A stretch of DNA of 64,000 bases from Hormiphora californensis. Its lineage: Eukaryota; Ctenophora; Tentaculata; Cydippida; Pleurobrachiidae. The stretch covers positions 4,110,532 to 4,174,531 of the forward strand of contig CM035359.1 of assembly GCA_020137815.1 (NCBI GenBank), written 5' to 3'. A program made the translations under genes and the position numbers. The notes under the pieces were generated by a model. It had not been told where the DNA came from. It did not search any database and saw only the letters and a list, made by a program, of their open reading frames with translations. Positions 14,472 through 26,944 of the stretch are shown here, piece by piece; the first letter of the stretch is position 1; each line of letters opens with the position of its first letter.

Positions 14472-14665
14472 CCAGTTACAAAATTGGAACCTGGCATCAG
14501 TTTCCACTGCACAGCTGGGACACTCCTGGTGAACCATGCTATGCGCAACATTTTCGATCACGTGATCGATGTGAATTGCATTGAAAGTAGCGTGTCAGCA
14601 CTCCAAAAAGAACCTGACATAAGTTTCCACTGGAAACTGATATCAGGTTCCAATTTTGTAACTGG
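14472..14665. mobile_element. 194-bp MITE with long terminal inverted repeats
   Basis: The ends form an inverted repeat with 22 perfect bases (CCAGTTACAAAATTGGAACC plus TG), extending with few mismatches to about 38 bp through a TCAGTTTCCA segment; a related inverted copy lies inside. No clear target duplication was seen. It has no coding capacity, and the open frame across it follows the inverted repeat. Confidence 0.7.
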
Positions 14666-15264
14666 TCCCTTATATATCTTTCTGTTCATCGCCAGCATCA
14701 TTTTAGCGGCTCGAAAACGGTAAGAATTGAAGCATATAATTTTCTTCACTTTTGTAAGCCTATGCACGGGTTCGTATTCAGCGGGTCAAAATAAGTTGGT
14801 TACTTGACCGGAATTTGCTTTCCACAAAATAGTGAGTCAACCACTTAACTTTTTGTGAGAGATTCGTTCCCATGCTGCTATAGTTGGAATCCAAATTTCT
14901 AAGCATAAAATATGTCATAAAGGTCACTTCCGGAAAATAAGTTTTGTTAGTTAAGAATCAAATAAGTTGAGGCGCCCCTCGGTAAATCGATTGGGGAGTC
15001 TCCCGGGGACGGCAATATCAACCGGCTATATTGACAGCCTGTTACAATTTAGAATGTAAACAGTTTTATATCCGTTCATGGTTTAGTCGACCACGTTCAG
15101 TCTCATGTGTATGTTTACATTTCATATATACGGTACTAATGGTGTCAGTATACTCATCTGCACGGTAGTTCACTATTAATATTACCGAGCTATGTCGACC
15201 TACACGGTGTAGCTCTTTGGAAACCATTTGGTTACTGATCGCTATTTGTAGCTGTCATTCGGTG
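14666..15264. other. No gene recognised
   Basis: A+T-rich intergenic sequence without supported exons, RNA genes or clear repeats. Confidence 0.45.
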
Positions 15265-15412
15265 TTGGGTTACTATTAAAATACTATTTGTATACAAATA
15301 GTAGTAGCTATAGCTAGCTATCAATCGATGCATTAGGGTACTATTAAAATACTATTTGTAGCTACATCAATCGATGCATTGGGGTACTATTAAAATACTA
15401 TTTGTAACTGGC
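15265..15412 (+). repeat. Imperfect tandem repeat, three copies
   Basis: The phrase TACTATTAAAATACTATTTG occurs three times, the later copies also sharing ATCAATCGATGCATTNGGG. The spacing is roughly 60-70 bp. Confidence 0.75.
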
Positions 15413-15651
15413 TAAAACTGCTCAGAAAATCCAAACGGTGATATATTTCCGGATGCCTATACACATCATCCGTTAAGTGTTAATCTATAGCTACTTATAT
15501 TAATCAATTTACCGCTCTTATTTTCTCTTGTCGTCTTCCAGTTTCCATGGCTGCATCTTACTGGCTTCCTGTATACATCATAATATATATTCTCTTGACC
15601 AGGCTTGGCAGTCTTAACCAAAATATTAGATTTCGTTCTCAGCTGTAGACT

Positions 15652-16620
15652 TTAAGGGTTATCACCTGGCTTTATCACGCGCACCAAAATGATCACCGGA
15701 TATTAAGCATACAAAATTGGCCTCAATGAGTTTATAGCCTGAAAATGAAATTTATTGCCGGCATTTACTTCAAATGGGTTCATACAATTTTGTTGAAATT
15801 GTTTCAAACCGCTCAGTCGACCATTTTTTAGATAGAAAATTATAAATCATCTCGGAAATATTTTAAGTATGAAATAATAATTGAGGTGAAACCTCAAATT
15901 TGAGTCTCCGGGTTCTTTGATATTACATGTGCATGTATGACATTCTGCTTTCAAGACATCGGTTTACCTCTCTTTTCATCTTGTGAACAGCTCTCGAAAT
16001 GTTCCTACTGCTTCATTAGAGATGAAAATCGGAAATTTGCCAAACTTATCTATGTGCCCAATTACGACTTTGACTTTCCCCAGCATGGGTGTACGAAGCT
16101 TTTTTTGGAAACCTGTTTGTTTGAAAACAAGTGGGAAATTCCTGTTGTCTAAGTCATATCATAGACTTGTTACCATAGCTAATGATCAAGTTAGATTTGT
16201 CGGGGGTTTTGAGAGACATTTGCTCCTCACTCAACGATTTCTGTATTGCAAAAATAATTTATAAAAACAACTCTTCAAGCGCTCGGGCTATTTCCCCTTA
16301 CTCTGAACTTTTTCGCAATTAAGCAAAAAACGGAGTAGGAACAATGTCTTCTAGAAACCCCCCCAAAATCGACCTCTGAATCGAATATTAAAATTAGGTC
16401 CCAGTCTTTATGACAATACTGTCTTGAAATTGCAGAAAGTGACAGTATTGGATTCTCTTTTCAACAAACGAAGGTTTCAAGATATATCTTTAACAATTTT
16501 GGCGGAATTATTTTTTGGCGTCCACAGTTCATGCTGCAACTATTCAGTTTTCTTCCTAGAACATGGAAATATTACTCGTGCAAGGCTGAGCGTAAACCTT
16601 CTATGCGAAAAGCCTTAAAA
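15652..16620. mobile_element. Degenerate relative of the TTAA foldback elements
   Basis: It begins TTTAAGGGTTATCACCTGGC, like the intact foldbacks at 37189 and 44861, and contains diverged versions of their arm landmarks: a segment reading CATTAGAGATGAAAATC near 16011, AAGCTTTTTTTGGAAACCTG near 16096, and the inverted half with CAAAAAACGGAGTAGGAAC near 16325. Small open frames here match frames in the intact element and are repeat-derived. The right end is unclear. Confidence 0.65.
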
Positions 16621-18372
16621 ATCTTACGTGTTGCTTTACTTAATATCAATTCAAGAATTAATGTTTCTCCAAAAAAGTGTCCGGAAAAATTCACATTTAA
16701 ATTAAAATTAGCCACTTTACTACTCGCTTACAAAAATCAGAATTCTATGGCTAAAATTCTTTTCAGTTTAGTATTTGTATGGCACACGGGTAAGCAGGTA
16801 GGTCATCGTGTCACGGGCCAGGTACCCTAAGGTTCATTAATAAAATCTCAAGTTTCTCTGTACTTTCTAATATAAGCTTACCTCAACCAGTCCAGAAAGA
16901 CCATGGCCCCCTTTACGATTGTGTACAGTATGGAACAGTTGCAAGGAAGTATGTTCCGGCGTACTTTCCAGACATCGCATTCCAAAGTTTGTGATTAAAA
17001 TTACCCCAGTTTGGAACCAAATCGCTATGAAGGCTGCTCAGTCTATCCATTTTCTCTTATCTAAATTCTCTGCCCTCATCTTCTCATGGGTTCTACATTC
17101 CCCCATTTATCTAATTTCGCTATTAATCTCTCGTCCTTCTCTCTTACTCTCTCTCTTCTTCTCTCTCCTCTTCTCTCTCTTCTCTCTCCTCTCTCTCTAT
17201 CCTATCTCTAACTTCTCGACACCACTCCCTCTGCCTTTAACATGCCCTCTTATCCCAAATTGATCTTTCTACTTTTCAAATTTTCCGTATTTCGTCCCAT
17301 TAAATAAGCTGCTGGCCGACTGGTCAAACCTAACGTTTTGCACTGTATAATGAGTGTAACTGAGTGGATAGTACATTGCATTTTCGGCGGTCTTACGGGC
17401 CCCTAGAGCTGTCATACACTCTGACTTTGGGTAACAAGCTTGACTGACCTAGTTGAGGTTTTAATTCGTTTTGCCGGATCTTGGCCACTTCCTCTACAGA
17501 CTGCTTGCTATGTTCGCACATGTACCTCCGTCATAATGTTCCACAACTTGTCATTCATTTTATCATAATCTATATCTTATGGACGTCCGAAGCACTCAAT
17601 TTCATTTTATATATACAACTTAATGGATCAGCAACATTTTTGTATTAGTCGATAGTGACAACTACATGACAGTTTCTTAGCATTAAACATAATCTACAGT
17701 ATTCTTACTAAACCTTCTCTTTCCACTACTCCTCTCTAATCTCTCTCTCTCTCCCTGTCCTAGCAAATTTTCTAGCAAAATAAACAGTAAGTGCACACAC
17801 GTTTCATCCGGCAAGTAAATGCAGTCGGCGATGAAATTGACATGGGTCGTTAAACTTGTCAGTGCAATAATTAACTAAGCGTGACGTATGGAATAATTTC
17901 AGTAAGTTTCAGAACAACAAAACAGAATATACTGAGTTTTTATTTTTGCAACAATTGTGTCGTCAAATGAGTGGGCTCTAGAATTGTCCTATAAAAATAA
18001 AATATAGCACCGTCTATCTTCTATCTTGTATTATATTCACTCAACTTTATTTAGGCTATCGATATATTATATTTTGAATGGTTCAATAAGAATCCTGATT
18101 AAACCATTCAAAATATTCATCGCACACTTTTCTACTTGGTGGGAAATGATAGAGCGGCACTTCATCATATTAGACTCCAGCTGTACTCCCACTAGGGGCT
18201 CTTCATGAAGGTAGCTCCAATTTGGAAAAGTCTCACGGAAGACACTTTCAGCGAACTTTCAGAACCTTCCAGAACTACTTATATGCAACATCTGATTAAC
18301 CATGTGAAACTGCAAAACTTAGTAAAGACTCCTAAGTGGTCGAACTTGATATAAATATATATAGGAGAACGC
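16621..18372. other. No gene recognised; CT-rich patch
   Basis: Intergenic sequence with a CT-rich stretch at about 17126-17205 and a smaller one near 17735. Candidate ATGs followed by GT donors are in the wrong phase to join the K2P core, for example at 16747. Confidence 0.45.
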
Positions 18373-18481
18373 CAGGAACCGACTGAATCACGAAATATTG
18401 GTCCCTGATTGGCTGATAACCAGTCACGCGACCTAAATAACGAGTTCTGGTTGGTTGTTTACTTGTGTTGGTCGGTTCCTG
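18373..18481 (+). mobile_element. 109-bp MITE, CAGGAACCGAC family
   Basis: A short element bounded by CAGGAACCGAC and its inverse GTCGGTTCCTG. The core ATATTGGTCCCTGATTGGCT is shared with copies at 42617-42703 and, inverted, 51148-51256. It lies about 0.5 kb upstream of the first candidate K2P first exon. Confidence 0.8.
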
Positions 18482-18944
18482 GAGAATGGCTCCTTAGTCT
18501 AAATTGCACATGTTCCCACACCTTTTAGATGCCGCCACAGCATACAAGAAATTATCGTCCACTCACGTTTTCCCAAAATTTGGATTATCTGTCTGCCAGT
18601 CTGCTTGTAGGATCTAACAATTATACATGGTGAATATACAATATACCTTACTTCTGTTACCTTTCTATTATATATATCGTTTGTCGGCTACTGATCGTCC
18701 GATCGGGATATCGCTTGCTGCAACTCCCCATATATAATTTGTATTCACTCCCCATAGTTGTTTTCAGTCTCACAACTATGCTGTATGCGGATTTCCCTGA
18801 AATGCTCTTCACGATTTCAGTTCAATTGAACACCTTGCCAAGTTACACTTTATCGTCTAATCTGCCATTTATGCATAGAACCCTTTGTCAGAATAATGAA
18901 TATATCACGGCTTTTATCGTCTCCAACTTTTTGTGTTAGAACAG

Positions 18945-18953
18945 TATAAAAAG
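18945..18953 (+). promoter_or_regulatory. TATA box for the first alternative K2P exon
   Basis: TATAAAAAG lies 41 bases before the ATG at 18986, so transcription starting about 30 bp downstream would give a very short leader. The spacing supports a real promoter but is not proof. Confidence 0.5.
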
Positions 18954-18985
18954 CTGGAGAGAGAGGAGTCGGTATCCACAGCTTG

Positions 18986-19105
18986 ATGTCGAGTTCACCG
19001 GACCCCGCAGGGTACGGGATGGAGGTAATTAGTGATCGTCGTGGAGGGGAAGGATCGGGAGCTAGATATGATGATGATGATGATGATTCGAGTGACCCAC
19101 CTCAG
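18986..19105 (+). CDS. Candidate alternative first exon 1a of the K2P channel
   Basis: An ATG-initiated stretch of exactly 40 codons ends at CAG followed by the donor GTATAT, in phase 0. The encoded segment starts MSSSPDPAGYG and ends with six Asp and SSDPPQ: a short, acidic, disordered tail with no membrane segment, as expected for a cytoplasmic N-terminus. The phase matches the acceptor of the M1 exon at 35766. A TATA box lies just upstream. An earlier donor after GATGGAG (GTAATT) would also be phase 0 and give a 13-residue version. The Asp run comes from a GAT repeat. Joining to the K2P core across 16.7 kb is inference; another plus-strand gene could use it. Confidence 0.5.
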
Positions 19106-20504
19106 GTATATAAAATATTTGTTTTCATTGAAGGTGAGATATAATCATAATTCTGCTTCTTTTGTCTTATATAGCGGCGAGATTATTCTGTTCTCCTTTG
19201 GACACAATGTCATGATCCCTTTGTCTTTTTCACAGTTTTTTAAGCTTGAAGGGGGCCAAACTTTTCTCAATCCTCTTGGAATTTGTGATTAAGTATTATC
19301 TCGAAACGTGCCTTTCATGGATTTGATGGAAACATTGTAAATTTAAAGATATTATGATCATAATCGATATAATATCGATAAAATATTAAATTATAACATA
19401 TATTGTGTTAGTTTCCAGACACAGCAAAAACGTCAACCCATCTCATCACTTAAACCCCTATAGCTGTTATCTTTATAATTGTTGGCTAAGAATTGGGCCT
19501 CTTCTTCCGCTACGATGCCCCAGCTGATTTAGACAACTAATGACCTCCCGCCAGCGACTTGATCATTAGCCCGAAATTACGCCGTAAAGTGACTCGATTA
19601 TCACTCCCGGAATGTTCCTGTGCAATGACAAATCTTGCGACTTTTAAATGGGAGAAGCTTTAAAAAGTCATTGAGCTCTTTTAAATGACCCCAACTAGGT
19701 TTTGAAAATTGGCTGAAATGGTTGGGTTATGGTCAAAAACGTGCGGTTTTCTCCAAGATCTGGTTATCATTTACCGCCTACCGGTAGGCCTACATGTTAA
19801 ATTGATACAAGTACCAGGTTTTGATTTTTTGCGATGGTTAAATAGCCTCGAGTAGCGGGCACGTGTGCACCCAAGGCCCATAGTCAGACTATTAGTCTGG
19901 TATACTATGGAACTTTGTTTCAGATGGGGAAGGATTTTAAATTTGAATAAATTACGTAAAGGAGCACATGGCTGTCCTACTAATTACTATTCAGCAGAAT
20001 TATAGAGGAGTAAATCCACTAGGGTTTGGTTTAAATATGTACATGTCATTATCATATTACTGATGAATGATTCAGTTTTTATTTCTTAACATCATGCAGC
20101 AGCAAGGCGCTGTTTTCGATTGCTTGCCTTGGCAGTAGACGCTGATGCAATTTATATCACCAATTTGTGACCTATTAATTTTACCGATTCATGGTCGTTA
20201 TAATTTCTCACCCTCTCTTGCTCTCTATCGAGTATCGCTCTCTCATTTATCTCTCTCTCTCTCGCTCTTACATATCATTCACTGTCTCTCCCCGTCTATC
20301 TCTCCTCCTCTATTATGAATGGGCGGGAGCGGGGATCGATTGTGGCTACTACCGCACAATTGGTTGGCGGCATGCAGAGTTAGGATGGCCTCTCTATCTC
20401 GATAATCAATAATCATTTATCTTAACCCCCGGGATCAACTTGACAATAGATCGGAACCCCATGATGACTCTCTATCTTTCTTTTGTTCCTCATACAATTC
20501 TCTC
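19106..20504. other. No gene recognised
   Basis: A+T-rich sequence between the first two candidate first exons. No exon, RNA gene or transposon end is supported. Confidence 0.45.
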
Positions 20505-20511
20505 TCTCTCA

Positions 20512-20552
<41 letters not shown>

Positions 20553-20635
20553 CTCTCTCTCCCTATCTCTCTCTTTCTCTTTCTCTTTCTCCCTCTATCT
20601 CTCTCTTTCTCTCTCCCCCTCTCTCTTTCTCTCCC
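20505..20635 (+). repeat. (CT)n microsatellite
   Basis: CT dinucleotide run with TTTC and CCC interruptions, about 0.5 kb upstream of the first exon at 21108. Confidence 0.95.
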
Positions 20636-21107
20636 GCACCGGTCTTTGATTCTAAGATCCTCAGTATCCTCTGTCGTGTGCACAACGGACCGATTCCGAA
20701 GTCTAGCTCCTACCGATCTCATTTTACACATATCTCTCCAGTGCATATAAATCCACCTTGAGAATCTCAATCGATATCTTCCATCTTCCTGTCTTCCAGC
20801 TTGTCAATATATGTTCTACGGTACTATTACTTTTGAATGGTGAATACGATATATAGCCAAGAAAAATGGTGGCCATATCTCACCTCCATGATCTGTTGAC
20901 GTTGTCGGCCATTTCCGACACATACTTCCGTGATATCCATTGTCAGATATTATATCTATCATACATGGCCTGCGGGGTTATTGTTATCGGTAATACCACT
21001 TATAATCTATTGAACCTCGTCACCTGTGCTGCTGCTGCTCCTATTTACCGGGCCCAATTACCCGATTACAGTAATTAAAGGACCTTATAGATCCCCCAGA
21101 TCACAAT

Positions 21108-21305
21108 ATGGCTAAGAAAAAGAAAAAGGACGAGACCCATGGTGATAGAGGTCGTCATTATAATAAGCGGGCATCAGCCAGCAACCAGAGTTATCGGCAG
21201 TTTGAAGAGGAGCATTTTGCAGCTGCAGCTGCAGCGGATCGAGAGGAAGGAGCAGGAGGAGCGGAGCAGCAACCCCCTACTAGTGAACAACCCACCGAGG
21301 AGGAA
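21108..21305 (+). CDS. Candidate alternative first exon 1b of the K2P channel
   Basis: Sixty-six codons from ATG (context CACAATATGG) to GAA, followed by the donor GTATGT in phase 0. The product begins MAKKKKKDETHGDRGRHYNK, has a poly-Ala stretch and ends acidic (QPTEEE). Base composition is clearly more G+C-rich than the flanks, as in the certain K2P exons. There is no membrane segment. The basic start and acidic end suggest a disordered cytoplasmic tail. Phase and donor fit the M1 exon at 35766. Reading past the donor gives unrelated sequence to a stop, consistent with intron. Confidence 0.6.
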
Positions 21306-22066
21306 GTATGTTTTTGGGGGGTAGGGTTGGAGAGCTGTTCAAATATGTTTCCTAATTTTTACCTTTGCTATTGCTTCACCATGCTCAAATTTTTTCTCTC
21401 TTCTTATCATCTCAGAATATATATCCGAACAGGAATTAGATCTTCTTCTTCTTCTTCTAAAAGTGTCGGGTGTGAAACCCTAAAGAACTATCGCGACTTT
21501 CGTCATTGCGATTTGGTCGACACTGGTGTGAGTGCTCGTGAGTGAAGGAATTAGATCGATGAAAAAGTTGTAATATCTTCTTACAAAGTTGGTAGCTTAT
21601 AATTTACTAACGAGATATATAGTTGTTTTGTTTCAAGATACATAATATCTTCTCTAGCTGTATTCTCACATGTTGTTTAGTTTCAAGAAACGTACACATG
21701 TTGCGTAATATAATTCGGTCTAGGTACAGCACCCATGATATAAACTCTAACAACCAACATACAGTGAAGTCTGAGAAAAACTTGTTCTATTCTTTACGTT
21801 ATACTAAGTGTCGGTCGTAGCCGCTATAAGCTTGGAGTAAACCTAACAAGTATATTAACTTGACATCAACAAGTTGGGGGAATTCAGAATTATAAGACCG
21901 GTTGATTAGAGGGCCTGTCAACAGTCAATTGGAAGATATTCCCCTTGTTACTCAATTAAGCAAAGTGCTACTTCTCAGTTCAATTCCAGATTCACAACAG
22001 CTCTTAGCTTGATTCGTAGTGAGGTGTCATTATTGTGGTTGATAGTTTTGGCTTAGTGTTTTCAAA
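21306..22066. other. Putative intronic sequence
   Basis: If the first exons are spliced to the K2P core this is intron. No further exon is supported. A short CTT run occurs near 21440. Confidence 0.4.
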
Positions 22067-22084
22067 ATGGATCATAGGTCTGGG
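22067..22084 (+). CDS. Possible six-codon first exon
   Basis: ATG GAT CAT AGG TCT GGG is followed immediately by GTAAGA in phase 0, with a good start context (CAAAATGG). It would encode MDHRSG. Because it is so short, chance is a serious alternative; it is listed because its phase fits the other candidate first exons and a phase-0 microexon lies 263 bp downstream. Confidence 0.2.
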
Positions 22085-22214
22085 GTAAGATCTTCTAGGC
22101 TAGGTCAAATAGATTTGTTCATTGTTGAATTATGTCGTATGTTTGCTATGGTGATGTTTACTGTTTAGTGCGTTTGTTAGAGGATTGTTGGTTGTGTCAC
22201 TGTATAAGTTATAA

Positions 22215-22285
22215 CAGTCGGACCCCAATTTACCGGGATCCTCCGCGTGGAAAGGGATTTTACCCAGCATATCGGGGTCCGACTG
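22215..22285 (+). mobile_element. 71-bp MITE, CAGTCGGACCCC family
   Basis: Ends CAGTCGGACCCC and GGGGTCCGACTG are exact inverse complements. Larger relatives lie at 42276-42446, 46991-47140 and 56321-56442. Confidence 0.8.
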
Positions 22286-22346
22286 AACAATGTGTTGTCA
22301 AGATCATCACGTGTTGCAATTCCTCTAACACCCGCCTCTGTTTCAG

Positions 22347-22379
22347 ATTATGAATAGAATACGATTAAAATGGAATTCG
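22347..22379 (+). CDS. Possible 33-nt microexon
   Basis: A strong acceptor (CTCTGTTTCAG) and a strong donor (GTAAGT) enclose 33 nt that stay open in the phase 0-0 frame and encode IMNRIRLKWNS. It could be an internal cassette in an alternative 5' part of the K2P transcript, or start translation at its own ATG (22350). No independent evidence exists. Confidence 0.25.
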
Positions 22380-22677
22380 GTAAGTATAAACTAGTGTTGG
22401 ATTTACAATTTCTACCCTGAAAGCTCCCAATTCCATCCTCCAATACCCCCCCCCCCGATCCCATTCGCCCGATCCCATTCCCCTATTCCTCTTGCTTAAT
22501 TTTCCAGCCTAAATTAATCAAGCAATCATCAAATGTTCCATCATCTGAAAATCAAAACTACGCAATTTCCCTCTCCCAATCCGTAAAAAACAAAGTTATT
22601 AAAAATTCAAAATTTAGCACCCACAAGAGGGCTTTTTCCTGTGTACGTTAATATCATATGGCAGCAGATTACGGGGG

Positions 22678-22879
22678 CTCGAATAGATCGCCCGTATAGA
22701 TCGCCCGTATAGACTGCCCGGACGTTTCATCTGCGCATTACGTTTCACCACAACGAAACACATGCACGTGACGTGCATGTACTTTATTTGTGATGAAAGT
22801 GTGATGAAACGTCCGGGCAGTCTATACGGGCAGTCTATACGGGCAGTCTATACGGGCGATCTATTCGAGCCCCCGTAAT
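22678..22879. mobile_element. 202-bp MITE with repeated subterminal 14-mers
   Basis: The ends are a 17-bp inverted repeat ATTACGGGGGCTCGAAT continuing into GATCGCC. Inside this are tandem copies of a 14-bp GCCCGTATAGA(T/C)(C/T)-type unit, two on the left and three on the right, then CCGGACGTTTCATC in inverted orientation. The centre holds GCACGTGACGTGC. No coding capacity. Confidence 0.78.
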
Positions 22880-24590
22880 CCCCCGTGTAAGGATATTGAT
22901 ATATCGATCGTTAGATCCCCCAACAACAATCCCCCAGGTAAATCAAATATTAAATACTCAACAAATACTCAACAAACTTCCATCAAGTATTGAATACAAA
23001 AACTTCATGACCACACTCAAACTTGTCGTACGTGGGCAGTTCAGTAACCGTTAGTGTTTTGACTAAGTATCCTGGTTTTGTGTACGTCACGTGAAAAATT
23101 CGAACCTATTATTATACCCTTCGCGCTCTATGCAAGGGAATTTGGTTGATCAAGGTTTGGTTGATCAAAGCACCCTGCGAAATGATATTAAACTTATATT
23201 AACGTTTCACTATAAGACAAAGTAATCATGCATTACGTCTACATGTTAGCTGTCCTATACCCTGCATAACTATATTAATTATTATAAACGCTGTCCAAGT
23301 ATTGCAGTAGCAGTAGGAGGTCTAGAAGTACAGCTCAGTAAATTTATACATGCCAATATCCCGCCAATGCACACAGTCAAATGAATTCATATTCTCTTGT
23401 CACTTTCAACTGCAGCTCTTTGCTTTGTCTGGTAATTTTGCATTGTTTCAATTCACTCTTCATTCAATATTTCCTATATTAAAACATTCAGAAATGTCAT
23501 TATAATATCTGTGCAGTACTAATTTTTGGATCAAGTCCACTTTCCAGCAGAGTATAAGTTACTGTGTGATTTTAAATGACTGGGACTGGTATATCGCAAG
23601 TTGGGTTTCGATTACCTTATCTTTACCAGACCTCACATGTAATAAATAACTGCAGTATATTAAGTGGACTGACATTATATAAAATGTTCTCAGTATTAGT
23701 GACTCCACCCAAATTTGAATGTCGGATATATAGCTCTTGCCAAATATCCTACCTCATTTATGTTTTTGTATTGCTTCTCACTTTTTTGAGTTTGAAATAA
23801 CAAATTTAACAGTATCATTATACATTTGAACGATCCTTATATCAATCAATACAGATCGATACCTGCGTCCTGCACTAAGAAAGTAAGATTCTAGTTAAAG
23901 TAATTGGGCAAAATTCTAGGGTAAGACTAAGACTAAGGGAAGGTTTGATATAAGTATGGAACAGAACACAATCAGTTTCCTGTGCAAGTTAAACACATGC
24001 CTAATAGCTGCTCGTGCAACTATACAGAAGCAGCTCATTTCCTTTTGCTAATTTCCACCCTTTTCCAGCTCACAATCTCTTGTGTACACTTCACACAATA
24101 TGTTTGAATTCTGGCACCTGAAAGTTTCCTAATTCCAAACTGTACTTTGGTTTATCATAATATATGACGCTTAGACTTTGTAATTCAAATTGCGTTTAGA
24201 CTCATGTGAAAGCAGGTTTTTAATTGTGCTCTAAAACGCTGTCGAACAATTGAAACCCATGCGTTCCTCGCATGCTATATGTTGTTATGTTCTAACCCTC
24301 CTTTACATTTGTGTTTCGCGGCGGGGCGCACGAAACACAGTCTAGCTAGGCAAGCTATATGTACAGGTTCTGTTCCTAGTACAGTTCTACTCCTTTATCA
24401 AAGTGTGACGTTTGTAGAACGTAGCGATGGTCTATAAAATTATAAAGTGAGGAAATTCAAGAATATAAATTCCCTGCATAAATAAAGATTTTTCTCATCA
24501 TTAGGAGAAATATATTTATTTGTGCAGAGAATTTGTTCTTAAATGATCATGCATTATATTATATATGACAAGTTAAGGCGGCCACCACTT
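22880..24590. other. No gene recognised
   Basis: A+T-rich putative intron or intergenic sequence with no supported exon or repeat. Confidence 0.4.
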
Positions 24591-24708
24591 GGAGTAATAA
24601 TTAACAAGAGGAATAACATGCAGTATTATGATATAAACTTTGCTATCGGCCGATAGCAAAGTTTATATCATAATACTGCATGTTATTCCTCTTGTTAATT
24701 ATTACTCC
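24591..24708. repeat. 118-bp perfect palindrome without spacer
   Basis: The 59 bases from GGAGTAATAATTAAC to GCTATCGG are followed directly by their exact inverse complement, centre between 24649 and 24650. I found no mismatch. Confidence 0.95.
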
Positions 24709-26940
24709 GGATGACTTTTATTATCATCACATTAGTTATTTATATATGGCGCATTATTTCTGTGATAAAGTAATTTGCTCGATAATATATTGCGTGTTGT
24801 ATACTTATTACCGAAATTACGATATCCTAAGCTGCAGCAAATTACTACAATATAAAGCTTGGATGACGTTTACTAGCTCTACTACTGCACATCTCCATGT
24901 TATTACTGTGGAAGCTCTTATAATCTGTGGGAAATAGTAGTACACAATCGAAGCTATATAAGTGATCTTATTGTGATCGCATTGTTCATGTGTTATACAC
25001 ATGAGCAATGATACGTGTTAGCAAACCAACCCGACCATGTGTCACATTCATGACATGAACCCAGTTATACGTTGTTGGTACCATGTTGCTTGAGTATCTA
25101 GTTATTATAGGATGTGTTTTCTGGAGCCATCCAAATAAGGCAGTATGCACAGAGCTTTTATGAATCAGCTTTATTCGACCGATATAATTGCTTACCACCA
25201 TCACTGCACAATTATAACAGTTATCCCATTAGATATATTACTCTGCACACGCTATGTTGTGATCGGAACGTTTATCTGCTTGTGGTCATGTGTGGTCGGT
25301 ATTATCGGATTAACTTTATAGCCATTTCGTTAATCGATTGATCGTGCGGTAAGCAGCTCTGGTGTTTTCGATGTCAAAAGTATGAATTCTGATCTTGATA
25401 GCCGTAGCGGTAATATGAGCCTTAGGAATAGGAACACATGTGCGGGTAGATGAGCCTTAAGTGATTTGCTTTGAATGGTTGGTTCGAGCTGCTAGCCGGT
25501 GGTTAATAATCTTGAGATGATTGTTTGATCTTTACCTCTTTGATCTGTATTATAATATAAGCAACTCAGCTCAAGAATCTTGATTCTGTCGAGCACTTTA
25601 CCATTCCTGAATCCCTATTAAATCAAAGGTATATAAGCAACTCAGTACTCCATCAAATCGTAGCTTCCGCTCGAGCTTTTTGATGTACAATTATACATTA
25701 ACCCGCAGGTTATGTGCAATTTTCAATGACTATAATTGCACAGCTCAATAGTTTGTATTTTATAGTTATGTCGTTGAGCGTGTGTTTGTGTGATTTACCG
25801 CTTGCATGAACTTGAAGAAGATTGTTGTTGGCAAGGTGTATGTTTTATTGGCAGGGTTAGAACATGCCTTCGGACATCACTGGGTATTTTTTCAGTTTAT
25901 TATCCACCTCCAATCTTTGATCCCATTATGCCACTCCATAGCCTTTTTCCTGGAAGCAATGCTCTCCAAATATTACGTTGTGAATCCATTGTTGGAAGCA
26001 AGGGGGTGAAGCGAATGAAAACAATATGGTGGGAAAGAAGGGGTCATGGTGATACATTGAGCATCATGATCTGTATACTAGTAGTAGTAGTAGTAGTAGT
26101 AGTATGATCTGTATGGGTGCATGAAGTGGAGAGCTAGTACACGTGAACAATGAAAGAACTCTTGCAGCAGGCTATACTTCATTGTGTGTTTTCAGGGTGA
26201 CCTGCACTCTGTTGTAAAACAAAGTGATACAATACAATAAGTAGATAATACAAAGATGAGAGAGTGAAGTCAATGAGAGAATTAGGAGCAAGTGAGGCAA
26301 CCCCCGCCGCTGATGATACAGAGTACAGACATGTGCCGGGTTGACACCCCCTAAAAGAACAAAAAAGGATGAATCATCAGCTGAGGACACGATTATATTG
26401 ATCATTAAGCTGATCATCCTTGCTTCATACAGTGGACTTTTCGGCTCCTAAGCCGGTGAGGTATCAATTAGCTCCTAAGCTCTAGTTGCATCGTTAGCAA
26501 ATAATATATTTTAGCCGCCCTGAAGTATCAATGAAGATCATATATAACGCAGCCTGGTGCCTGTCAACAGCAATTGCAGAGCAATTTTGAAGCAATCGGT
26601 TTCCTCCCAGCTGAAAATTTGGACTTGAATTTAGACCAGTCTGGCATACGTTGTTTAGACCAGTCTGGAATGTTGTTGTCCTAATTCGCTATCCGCTATC
26701 CAGGCTCTAGGTGACAGATAATATATGCAGGTTTGTCTACGACGTTGATCACTGCAGGACATACATGTCGCCTAATTTGTTGCATTATAACCGTTGCGGT
26801 TGAGATAGATTGTGCTAAGTTATATAGGAATGTAGGCTTCCTTTATCATGATCACAGCTATATTAAAGAGACAGATCGTTTAGCATGGGATATAAAACAG
26901 GACACTGCTGTCCTGATCAGGCAGTGAGGCTCGGACAGAT
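24709..26940. other. No gene recognised; short GTA run
   Basis: Putative intron or intergenic DNA. A (GTA)n run lies at about 26080-26104. An ATG at 25806 opens ten codons ending at GTGTAT in phase 0, but the donor is weak and it is not called. Confidence 0.4.
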
Positions 26941-26944
26941 CGGC

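Noticed and set aside
15937-16830. Several overlapping small frames
   Set aside because: They coincide with a diverged copy of the foldback element and match its noncoding arms.
25806-25835. Ten-codon phase-0 first-exon candidate (MNLKKIVVGK)
   Set aside because: Donor GTGTAT is weak and the composition gives no support.
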